Shown here: positions 9,648 to 16,590 of the stretch, in pieces | How positions within the stretch are numbered: the stretch's first letter is position 1 | Layout: each line of letters opens with the position of its first letter | DNA from: JBBDIK01 sp040880465 | GTDB lineage: Bacteria > Actinomycetota > UBA4738 > JBBDHU01 | DNA: 64,000 nt | Direction of reading: 5' to 3' | Assembly: GCA_040880465.1 (NCBI GenBank) | Contig: JBBDIK010000016.1 | Coordinates: 1 to 64,000, forward strand | Notes under the pieces: model-generated | The model's input: the letters and a program-made list of their open reading frames with translations, nothing else | What the model was told of the DNA's origin: nothing | Database searches by the model: none | Position numbers and translations under genes: made by a program

Positions 9648-9788
9648 ATGAGATCGTTGGTGTTGGCCCTGATCGCCGTGGTCATCATCGCGGGTCTAGT
9701 TGCCACCCTGTACTTCCTGACGCGCCAAGGAGAGGCCTGCACGATCCCGTCACCGGGTCTGCCGGAGGTCTGCCGGGAACACGGCTAA
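9648..9788 (+). CDS. Small single-pass membrane protein
   Basis: 46 residues. Starts MRSLVLALIAVVIIAGLVAT, a single strong membrane helix, then a short outer tail with two cysteines (EACTIPSPGLPEVC) that could form a disulphide. Either a tiny membrane protein or an uncleaved signal-anchored peptide. No family recognised and the ribosome binding site (GGGCG) is weak. Confidence 0.45.
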   Translation: MRSLVLALIAVVIIAGLVATLYFLTRQGEACTIPSPGLPEVCREHG

Positions 9789-10414
9789 GCGGCTCAAACT
9801 GAGACACCACCGAGCATGATGCTCGCACGTAAGGTTGGGAATCTATGCAAGCGATCGAAGGTGCCGATGTACTGGGCTCGTCTAGGCGACCTCGGTGCCT
9901 CATCCAGAGACGCTTCAATTGGGGGGACAGGCATTGGCACCGGGAGACAGCGCTCGGGTCGTCGCCCTGGTGAGAATCGTTGGGGAAGGTCGATTCCACA
10001 TGTCGCTTGAGGTCGAGTACGACCAGGAGGGCGAGCGTCGCTCCCAGGCCCTGCCATTCTGCTGGATCGGGGAGGCGCGGCGCGGCGTGGAGGGCAGTCA
10101 GCCGGGGTACCTACCTGGGCCCGGCTGTGCTCGACAGGTCGAGTCCGGTGAGATTCGGCTCCTCCCTTATGGATGACCTGGTTCCCGGTCACGCTTGCAC
10201 CCGTCACCGGTCATCACAGGTGATGACCGCTTCCGGCAGGGTGCGACCGGAACGCCCACGCGAGAAATGGGTGCGAAACCATGCGAAACGCTGCCGGCTG
10301 CTTGCCCTGGTAGATGGGCGGATCCGGGGTGCTTCCGCAGGCAGGCGCGTCAGACAATAGCCGACCGCCGATCAGCCGCCTGGGACGTGCCTACAGCGTA
10401 GCGGTGTAGAACAG
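9789..10414. other. Gap with little coding signal
   Basis: More than 600 bases between the small membrane protein and the end of the RTX gene. The only frame with a protein-like composition is 9895-10176 (listed separately at low confidence). I see no RNA gene and no clear repeat. Confidence 0.4.
9895..10176 (+). CDS. Possible small protein or gene fragment
   Basis: 93 residues from a GTG start. The middle (ALAPGDSARVVALVRIVGEG then RFHMSLEVEYDQEGE and ALPFCWIGEA) has the alternating pattern of a beta-sandwich or sensor-like domain and looks more protein-like than other frames here. No good ribosome binding site. It may be a remnant of a larger gene. Confidence 0.25.
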   Translation: MPHPETLQLGGQALAPGDSARVVALVRIVGEGRFHMSLEVEYDQEGERRSQALPFCWIGEARRGVEGSQPGYLPGPGCARQVESGEIRLLPYG

Positions 10415-13270
10415 CTAGGCCTCGCAGTTCTCGATCGGGTCCCCCGGGTCGCCAACGCACAGATCGATCGGGTCGCCCGACTTCGGTAGTGCCTCTCCGC
10501 CGAAGATCGAGTCGTTCCCGGAAACGCCATCGACGCTGCCGATATCGTCCGGCCCGCGACCCCCGAGCAGGGTGTCTGATCCGTCGCCGCCCGCGATCGC
10601 ACCCGGCCCCCCGCGGATCACGTCCCCGCTCGCGAAGCCAGAGATCACGTTCGCCCCCGAATCACCGATCAGCGTGTCGGCGAAGAAGGAGCCGTCAACG
10701 TCCTCCACGGCGCGGATCTGGCCGGCTTGACCGGGCTGGCCGGCGAAACGATAGGTCTGCTCCTGCAGGCTAAGGTCAACGCCCGATGCGATCGACGCAT
10801 CGTCGACGAAGCTGACCAGGTCCTTGTCGCCCTCGCCATCGAGGCGGTCTGCGCCAAGGCTCGCGATCAGGTAGTCCGCCCCGTCCCCGGCCGCGATCTT
10901 GTTTGCCTCCGCATCCCCGTGCAGACTGTCGGCGAATGCCGAACCACGGACGTTCTCGACCCCGGAGATGGCATCGGGTCCCATGATCGAGGTAGCGCCG
11001 AAGGGGCCGTTGGCCGTTCCGCTAGCCAGGTCAACGCCCACGGCAACGGGAGATACCGAGTAGTCCGCGATGTCGCTGCCAGCTTCACCGACCAGGGTGT
11101 CGGCCCCCTCATCCGCGCGAAGCGTGTCGTCGCCCTTGCCCCCTCGCAGTTCCTGGCTGCCCGGTCCGCCCGAGAGGACGTCATCCCCTCCGAGTCCACA
11201 GACCACGTCGCCATCAGCACCAGAGAGCATGTCTGCTTGGTTGGTCCCGATCACCGTGCACCCCGCCAGGCCCTGCGGGCTCGCGTGCTCGTTCTCACAG
11301 CCGGTAGCGACATCTGCCGCGTCGCCAACGCGCACCCAGCATTCGTCCCCGGGACTGGCCGTGATCTGCGGCCCACCATCGAGCGTGTCGATGTCGGCGT
11401 CGTCGGAGTTGGACAGCTGGTTCTGATAGAGCTGGTCGTCGCCCTCTTGGCCGAAGATCGCGTCGGCGCCGTCGCGGCCCCGAAGGATATCGTTGCCATC
11501 GCCGCCCTCGAGCACGTCGTCCCCCGCTCGGGCATCAACGAGGTCGCTCCCGGCCCCGGCGCGAATCGTGTTGGGCACGTCGCTGCCGGCGAGCTGATCA
11601 GCGAACGCGGACCCCTCGAGGATCTCGAACTCGATCACTTGATCGACGCCGGCACCCTGGGTGTCCTGCGGATCCTCGATCGCGAGGTCCACGCGCACCC
11701 GCGAGGGGGCCGAGACGTAGCTCACGGTGTCCGAGCGTCCCCCTCCGCCGTAGAGGAGGTCATCGCCCCCGCCACCCGCGATGGCATCGATCTCGCCCCC
11801 CCCGTTCAGCTCGTTCGAGCCGTCATCGCCCGTAAGGGAATTCGGGCCGGTGCCGCAGCCCGTGATGTCTTCCATGTTAGCGAGCACATCGATGCCCTCG
11901 ACGCCGCCGGGTTGAGGGCCTTCATCCCCTACCCAGGTCTGCGGCTCGACCCCACGCGAGAAGCCGTCGGCGAGCGAAGCTATGGCCCCTTCGCAGTCAG
12001 ATGGGCCGACGGTGTGGGGCCATGCGGCAACGCCGCTCCCCCACGCCGCGTCATATCCCGCTGGGCTGCCCCAGGTCCACTCGTTCATGACGACGTCGCC
12101 CCGGATCTCGCCGGAGGAGTCGGCTCCGCCGTCGATCACATCGTCGCCCGGTAGCCCCATGATCTCGTTGTCGAACTCGTCGCCGACGAGGACGTCATCG
12201 CCCCAGGACCCCCAGAGCACCTCGACGTTCGAGATCGTGTCAGCGCCGTCGGCGCCGCTGCTTGACCCCGTCGCGAGGTTCACGTTCACGGGGCCCTCGG
12301 AGAGCCAGTAGCCGAGCGTGTCCCGGCCGCCGCCGCCGTCGATGTTGTCATCGCCGGGGCCCCCGACGAGTGACTGGCCTCCGTCGCCGCCGATGATCGT
12401 GTCGTTTCCCTCGAGCCCCGCCATCTCGAACGCGCCGCTCATCACGTCATCGTGTCGCGAGCCGAAGACGATGCCTCCGCCGAAGAGATCGTCGGATCCG
12501 TCGGGCCCAGACGTCGTCCCAGTTTTCAGGTCGATGGTCATACCGCCCGCGGCGTCTTCGTAGCTGAGGAACGTAAACCGGTGGATCTCATCGTCGCCCT
12601 CGTGCCCGTTCAGCTCGTCAGCGCGCTCGAAGATCCCGTTCTCGGGTAGCTTGGCTCCGCCGCCGTCTAGGACGTTGTCGTCGGCATCCCCGTCGATCGT
12701 GTCGCCTTCGATCGTGCTCCCCAGGACGTTTTCGATCCCCAGCAGTTCCTCGCCGTCCTGCGGCAGGTCGTATCCGTCATCGATCACGCAGCCGACCAGC
12801 CCGCACAAACCTCCGGGGCGAAGGTCAACGGTCACTCCGTGGTCGAGCACATCGGTGCTGGACTCACCGAAGGCGACCATGTCCTCGCCGGCCTCGTCGC
12901 TGTCGCCTCCGTCGAAGCTGTCGTCCCCTTCGTTTCCGACCAGGGAGTCATCCCCTGCCCCTCCATCGAGTTCATCGTCCCCGCCGAGTGCGCAGATAGT
13001 GTCGTTTCCCCCGTAGCCGAAGATGTGATCAACGCCGATAGTGCCGATGATCACGTCATCCCCGCCAGTGCCATAGATCTCATCGCCCGCTGAGGTCGTC
13101 GGGGTAGGGTCCGCGCAGGAGACCTGCAGGTTCGGCGGACGATTGCCACCCCCAGAGCCGCCGCCGTTACCCTTGCCGGGAGGCGCCATGGCGCCCGGAG
13201 CGATGGCGACTGCCAACGTGAGGAACAGAGCGGTTAGAAGGGCAAGGCGTGCTGATCTGGCGAGCGTCAT
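10415..13270 (-). CDS. RTX-type calcium-binding repeat protein, secreted
   Basis: 951 residues. An N-terminal Sec signal peptide (MTLARSARLALLTALFLTLAVA) and a glycine-rich linker are followed by many hemolysin-type nonapeptide repeats (GGxGxDxUx, e.g. GTGGDDVIIGT, GGNDTICALGGDDELDGGAGDD) in blocks spread over nearly the whole length, separated by short beta-rich inserts such as VTVDLRPGG and VNLATGSSSG. RTX repeats fold into calcium-loaded beta-rolls outside the cell. There is no recognisable enzymatic domain and no type I secretion gene nearby; the Sec signal suggests general export. Possibly a surface or matrix protein. Confidence 0.85.
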   Translation of the reverse strand: MTLARSARLALLTALFLTLAVAIAPGAMAPPGKGNGGGSGGGNRPPNLQVSCADPTPTTSAGDEIYGTGGDDVIIGTIGVDHIFGYGGNDTICALGGDDELDGGAGDDSLVGNEGDDSFDGGDSDEAGEDMVAFGESSTDVLDHGVTVDLRPGGLCGLVGCVIDDGYDLPQDGEELLGIENVLGSTIEGDTIDGDADDNVLDGGGAKLPENGIFERADELNGHEGDDEIHRFTFLSYEDAAGGMTIDLKTGTTSGPDGSDDLFGGGIVFGSRHDDVMSGAFEMAGLEGNDTIIGGDGGQSLVGGPGDDNIDGGGGRDTLGYWLSEGPVNVNLATGSSSGADGADTISNVEVLWGSWGDDVLVGDEFDNEIMGLPGDDVIDGGADSSGEIRGDVVMNEWTWGSPAGYDAAWGSGVAAWPHTVGPSDCEGAIASLADGFSRGVEPQTWVGDEGPQPGGVEGIDVLANMEDITGCGTGPNSLTGDDGSNELNGGGEIDAIAGGGGDDLLYGGGGRSDTVSYVSAPSRVRVDLAIEDPQDTQGAGVDQVIEFEILEGSAFADQLAGSDVPNTIRAGAGSDLVDARAGDDVLEGGDGNDILRGRDGADAIFGQEGDDQLYQNQLSNSDDADIDTLDGGPQITASPGDECWVRVGDAADVATGCENEHASPQGLAGCTVIGTNQADMLSGADGDVVCGLGGDDVLSGGPGSQELRGGKGDDTLRADEGADTLVGEAGSDIADYSVSPVAVGVDLASGTANGPFGATSIMGPDAISGVENVRGSAFADSLHGDAEANKIAAGDGADYLIASLGADRLDGEGDKDLVSFVDDASIASGVDLSLQEQTYRFAGQPGQAGQIRAVEDVDGSFFADTLIGDSGANVISGFASGDVIRGGPGAIAGGDGSDTLLGGRGPDDIGSVDGVSGNDSIFGGEALPKSGDPIDLCVGDPGDPIENCEA

Positions 13271-13362
13271 AGGAAGTACCTCTCGTTGTCCGGCGTTGCG
13301 GCGCAGAGTCTAGCTGGAGGGGCCGGTCAACGCATACCCAGAATCAGGCAGGGGTGCCCGCT

Positions 13363-13465
13363 CCAGGGGGTCAGTTGAGCTCGTGCTTGTCGCACGTGAC
13401 GGCGAGGGGCGAGAATTAGGCGAGGTGCACGTTCCGGTCCCGAACCTCGAAGACTGACCCCCTGG
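13363..13465. repeat. Perfect 13-bp inverted repeat, MITE-like, 103 bp
   Basis: CCAGGGGGTCAGT at 13363-13375 is matched exactly by its reverse complement at 13453-13465. The interior has no open frame. The size and perfect ends resemble a miniature inverted-repeat element or the two ends of a deleted insertion sequence. The GGGGGTC-containing ends recall the GGGGGTCTGAC repeats that flank radA at 53968 and 55341. Confidence 0.5.
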
Positions 13466-13504
13466 ATGGCCTGAAGAAGCTGTTTCATGAAGTGACTCGC
13501 GTGA

Positions 13505-13612
13505 TTGCCCCTTGCTACCGCGGACCACATCGTCATCTTCGGCTACTCGCTCCCGCTGCTAGACGTTCAGGCGGAGAAGACGATCGAGCGGGGAATCGCG
13601 AAGAACGGCCTA
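13505..13612 (+). pseudogene. Fragment resembling the C-terminal part of a SIR2-like protein
   Basis: The frame reads TADHIVIFGYSLPLLDVQAE then KTIERGIAKN and runs into the tRNA-like sequence. The pattern (hydrophobic strand, GYSLP, then D and a helix with R/K) is typical of the C-terminal half of SIR2-like NAD-binding domains used in many defence proteins. A stop lies just upstream, so only about 35 residues remain. Assignment rests on motif resemblance only. Confidence 0.35.
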
Positions 13613-13676
13613 GCTCAACTGGAAGAGCACCGGTCTCCAAAATCGCAGGTCGTCGGTTCGAGTCCGACCTCCGGCT
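13604..13676 (+). tRNA. tRNA-Trp-like (CCA) chimera, acceptor stem mismatched
   Basis: D arm GCTC/GAGC, anticodon region ACCGGTCTCCAAAA with loop CTCCAAA (anticodon CCA, tryptophan) and T arm GTCGG-TTCGAGT-CCGAC are all recognisable. The anticodon stem has a mismatch and the acceptor strands AACGGCC and CTCCGGC pair at only about three positions. The 5' two thirds look like tRNA-Trp while the 3' third is the 32-base repeat also found at 24548. It is best read as a tRNA remnant rebuilt by recombination. Confidence 0.45.
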
Positions 13677-13677
13677 C
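13646..13677 (+). repeat. 32-bp direct repeat, copy 1 (tRNA 3' end, att-like)
   Basis: Identical over 32 bases to 24548-24579. The repeat covers the variable loop, complete T arm (GTCGG TTCGAGT CCGAC) and 3' acceptor strand of a tRNA. Exact duplication of a tRNA 3' end at both borders of a variable segment is the classic footprint of a tyrosine-integrase element. No integrase gene is visible between the copies, so the element, if real, is defective or the repeats have another origin. Confidence 0.55.
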
Positions 13678-13757
13678 AGATGAAAACCGTAGGCCAGAGT
13701 GTGGAGATCCAAGCTCCGAGTCGACGGGCTTTAGGGATGAGACATGCTCTGGTTGTC

Positions 13758-14441
13758 CTAGGCTGGCCAGTCTCCGGTGCACTCGGTAGCGGTCATCGCG
13801 TCGACCTGGCCGAAGGTCGTATCCATCCCGGTGCGGGCGATACACAGGGTCTTTCCCGACTCGGTCAGTGTCACGAGGACGATGGAGTCGCGCCTCGCCC
13901 CCCGGATGCTCACGTCACCTGGACCGATCGCGGGGCCGTCGGTCCAGTTCAACGACGGCTCGATCGACCGTGCGACAGTGGCATCGAACCCGACGAACGT
14001 GGCGTCGTCGGTGTAGTAGGCCAAGGCCGCCGCATACCCGTTTCGCAGCTGCGATTCGCCGGCTCTGTCCTGGGCCCGGATCCTGGCCCCCAGGAATGTG
14101 GGCAGAGCTATCGCCACGAGGAGACCTACGATGAGGAGACCGGCACCCGCGATCGCGACTCCGATGAGGACCTTGGTTCCGGTGCTGGTTCCCATCGAGG
14201 GAGAACCTCCCGGGGGAGCCGACGTCGGGAACTCGCTGCCGGAGCCGACGACCGGGATGTTCGACGGTTCCAGGGCCGCGTATCGCGCCCATGCAGCCGC
14301 CCATCCCTCGGTGGTGCGCGGGAACGTCTGCACAGGAGGACTTCCCGGCAGGTTCCTATCCCAGATGCCGAACGAATCCGTCTCGTATCCCAGGACATAT
14401 CGGTAGCCCGTGTGGGAAAAAGTCGGCGGTTGAGCGCTCAT
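13758..14441 (-). CDS. Pilin-like membrane protein with N-terminal cytosolic module
   Basis: 227 residues. Residues 1-55 contain GYRYVLGYETDSFGIWDR and TEGWAAAWARYAALEP, a small module seen at the N-terminus of several actinobacterial membrane proteins. After a Ser/Pro/Gly linker, a membrane helix (about 90-115) leads into ALPTFLGARIRAQDRAGESQ and LRNGYAAALAYYTDDATF, which closely resembles the start of the mature domain of actinobacterial type IV pilins. The usual prepilin peptidase site at the very N-terminus is missing because the helix is internal. Two cysteines near the C-terminus could form a disulphide. Likely a pilin-fold sensor or surface protein rather than a standard pilin. Confidence 0.65.
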   Translation of the reverse strand: MSAQPPTFSHTGYRYVLGYETDSFGIWDRNLPGSPPVQTFPRTTEGWAAAWARYAALEPSNIPVVGSGSEFPTSAPPGGSPSMGTSTGTKVLIGVAIAGAGLLIVGLLVAIALPTFLGARIRAQDRAGESQLRNGYAAALAYYTDDATFVGFDATVARSIEPSLNWTDGPAIGPGDVSIRGARRDSIVLVTLTESGKTLCIARTGMDTTFGQVDAMTATECTGDWPA

Positions 14442-14575
14442 ACTGTGTGCAGCCTAGCTCGGATGCGGAGGAAGGTCATGGCGTGGGGGCAGACCCCCGG
14501 GCTTGAGATTCGAATGGGATGCGGGGAAGGCCCTCAGCCCCACTTACGCCGCTGGTGCTTCTACTCGACCACCCA

Positions 14576-15622
14576 CTACTGGCATCGTCCTGGGGACCTC
14601 GGAAGGGTCTCCACCACCTCGGCCTCGAGGTAGGTACTCGCCCCGAGGACTGTGCCAGGATCGTCGATCCCATCTGCGTTGATCCCTTGTACCGGCATCC
14701 CTGGCGAAGGCGAAGTGGTGTACTCGACAGGCGGGTCCACTTGCACTGTGCGGCGGGCGAGCAAGTAGGCGTGCACGGGGTCGAAGATGATCTCCTCGCG
14801 GATGCCGGCCCAGGTCACTCCGACTCCCACGCCGCGGCGGCCTGCGCCATCGATGACCTCTCCGCGTAGTTCGATGCCTGGGACCTGCGCCGCGGCGGCG
14901 AAGAGTGCTGCCCGCGACTCGGGGGAACCAACGTTCGTTAGGAGGTCGGCGATCTCGCCGAACACCATCTGGGCGCGCTTGGCCTTCGGATAGTCCGCTT
15001 GGCTCCCTCTCACGGTTTCGGCCTCGATCTTTCTATAGAGCTCGTCGGCATCGCGAGGGAGATCGTCGATAGCTGACACCTTCAGGCGTCCAGCCTCGTA
15101 GTCGCAGGAATCCACGCCGGAAGCTCCCAACGTCGGCCTACCCGCTGCCACCCAACGCTCGCGGTCGACCGCAGTAGGGAAGGCCCACTCGCCGTAGCGA
15201 GACGTGATGCGCCCTGCTCCATTAGCGCCAACCCACACATCCTGGGTTGAGGGGACCGAGACGACGTAGGTGCCCGCGGGCGAATCGGCCTCAACCCGAC
15301 CCGACACCGTGATCTGCCGGTGAAGGTAGGTGCCCGGAGGGATCACGATCGGCGGAACTTCGGCGGCGGCTTTCGACGCAGCTTGGAGCGCTTCCTCAGC
15401 ACTCGCGTACGAGGGCCCCCCCGGAGACCCAGCACCTAGGAGGATGCTGAGTGCGATCGGGGCGGCGACAGCGGTGGCGATGATCGCAGCTGCCGAAACG
15501 AACAGGCGAGTTTTCTTGCGAGTGGGGGGGGTTGCGCGCCGGGCCTCGGCAACCAACATCTCGCGGATCCGCTTGCGGCTTGCCGGCGGGAGCGGGCGGG
15601 GGTCCGGGGGATCGATGTTCAT
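14576..15622 (-). CDS. CU044_5270-type membrane protein (putative anti-sigma partner)
   Basis: 348 residues. A short cytosolic N-terminus (PPASRKRIREMLVAEARR) is followed by one membrane helix (VSAAAIIATAVAAPIALSIL, about 42-62) and a large external domain including GTYLHRQITVSG and a long helical stretch. This layout matches the CU044_5270 family, which in actinobacteria is encoded next to ECF sigma factors. Its start overlaps the sigma gene stop by four bases (ATGA), so the two are translationally coupled. A role as anti-sigma factor or signal sensor is inferred from that coupling; no classical zinc anti-sigma motif is present. Confidence 0.7.
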   Translation of the reverse strand: MNIDPPDPRPLPPASRKRIREMLVAEARRATPPTRKKTRLFVSAAAIIATAVAAPIALSILLGAGSPGGPSYASAEEALQAASKAAAEVPPIVIPPGTYLHRQITVSGRVEADSPAGTYVVSVPSTQDVWVGANGAGRITSRYGEWAFPTAVDRERWVAAGRPTLGASGVDSCDYEAGRLKVSAIDDLPRDADELYRKIEAETVRGSQADYPKAKRAQMVFGEIADLLTNVGSPESRAALFAAAAQVPGIELRGEVIDGAGRRGVGVGVTWAGIREEIIFDPVHAYLLARRTVQVDPPVEYTTSPSPGMPVQGINADGIDDPGTVLGASTYLEAEVVETLPRSPGRCQ

Positions 15623-16218
15623 GATGTTCCCTCCTTGCGGATGGTGCTGTCAGTACCTTCGTGTCCGTATCGCTCGGCGAGTTCCGTGAGTCTTCGGCGA
15701 GCGCGCGAGAGACGAGATCGCACTGTGCCGAGCGGCAACGCGAGAACCTCGCCGATCTCCTCGTAAGAGAGGTTTCCCCACGCGGCCAGCGAGAGGATGT
15801 CCTGATCGTCTCGCGGGAGGTGCTCAAAGACTCCGAGTACCCTCATGGCCCAACGCTCGTCATCAAGGCGCCCGACTAGGTCGTCCGCGAAGTCGGGAAC
15901 CGCCGCCGCCCGGGTAGATGCCCGCACGAGGCGAGCTCGGGCTCGCCGTTCGGTGCGGCTCCAGTTTCGAAGCACATTGATGCTGACCCCGATCAGCCAA
16001 GGTCGCAGTGTGTCGCTGGTCGGGTGCACCTCGCCTCGCCGCATCCAGGCTTGGAGGAAGACGCTCGAAGTCAGGTCCTCGGCCTGGCTCCAGCTGCCGC
16101 ATCTGCGGAAGCAGAAGTTGTAGACCGTCTCCGAGTATCGGTCGAAGATCTGTCCGAAGGCTTCGGCGTCCCCGCCGGCCGCGGCTTCCCAAAGCCGGAT
16201 ATCCGTTCGCTGTTCCAT
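15619..16218 (-). CDS. ECF (sigma-70 family) RNA polymerase sigma factor
   Basis: 199 residues. Region 2 is visible (DAEAFGQIFDRYSETVYNFC and SQAEDLTSSVFLQAWM) and region 4 as a helix-turn-helix (LSYEEIGEVLALPLGTVRSR LSRARRRL). Regions are joined by a short linker, as in extracytoplasmic-function sigma factors. It directs RNA polymerase to a small regulon and is probably held by the downstream coupled membrane protein. A GGGAAC element about 30-35 bases upstream of the start could be its own target promoter. Confidence 0.9.
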   Translation of the reverse strand: MEQRTDIRLWEAAAGGDAEAFGQIFDRYSETVYNFCFRRCGSWSQAEDLTSSVFLQAWMRRGEVHPTSDTLRPWLIGVSINVLRNWSRTERRARARLVRASTRAAAVPDFADDLVGRLDDERWAMRVLGVFEHLPRDDQDILSLAAWGNLSYEEIGEVLALPLGTVRSRLSRARRRLTELAERYGHEGTDSTIRKEGTS

Positions 16219-16590
16219 CTACCGGTAGTGTCCGCCAGGGGGGTGGGGTTCCCGCAACCGACCGGAAGGGACATCGGGGCCCGAGGCACCAGCTGAGAGA
16301 ATCCATCAGCGCTTCGGCCAGATGACACCTTTCGGGCCGTGACGTACATGAATAGGGCGATGCGCACAGATGACCGACCCGGAGACGTGAGGATGGCGGA
16401 CCGTTGTCGCGGTCAGGCGTTGCTCGCCGGAAGGTGGAAACATGAGCTAGTTGGATCACGCGCTTGCGCTGGCAGGTGTGACCACGGAGCCGAGGGACGG
16501 GCCCTCGATTTTCCCGCTGACTCTCCCTCAGTCTAGGATGAGCCGCTGAGCTGGGGAGGCCCGTGAGAATGAAGAAGTGCTCGTTCTTCG
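16219..16590. other. Intergenic region, no gene seen
   Basis: About 370 bases between the sigma factor start and the end of the phosphodiesterase-like gene. Apart from the putative sigma promoter near 16230-16253 and a short imperfect hairpin (GAAGAA/TTCTTC) just past the minus-strand stop near 16570-16585, I see no coding signal or RNA gene. Confidence 0.5.
16230..16253 (-). promoter_or_regulatory. Possible ECF-type promoter for the sigma gene
   Basis: On the minus strand GGGAAC (16253-16248) is followed 13 bases later by CGGAC (16234-16230), about 12 bases before the sigma start. ECF promoters usually have an AAC -35 core and a CGTC-like -10, and autoregulation is common. The -10 is imperfect and transcription would start almost at the ATG. 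Confidence 0.25.

Larger units (their letters stand above)
13271..13757. other. Junk-like junction region
   Basis: About 490 bases without an intact gene between the RTX and pilin-like genes. It holds in order: a pair of inverted repeats 103 bases across, a short SIR2-like gene fragment running straight into a tRNA-like sequence, and the first copy of a 32-bp repeat. The mixture looks like successive insertions and deletions. Confidence 0.6.

Noticed and set aside
10415..13270. Long plus-strand open frames opposite the RTX gene (e.g. 10727-12154)
   Set aside because: They mirror the repetitive GC-rich codons of the RTX gene, lack ribosome binding sites and have no protein-like domains.
13492..13683. 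Short peptide frames over the tRNA-like sequence containing SSTGRAPVSKIAGRRFES
   Set aside because: Translation of tRNA sequence; this is a well known annotation artefact.
16267..16310. CTGAGAG motif as a TPP riboswitch
   Set aside because: The second conserved TPP block is absent and the neighbouring gene is not thiamine-related.
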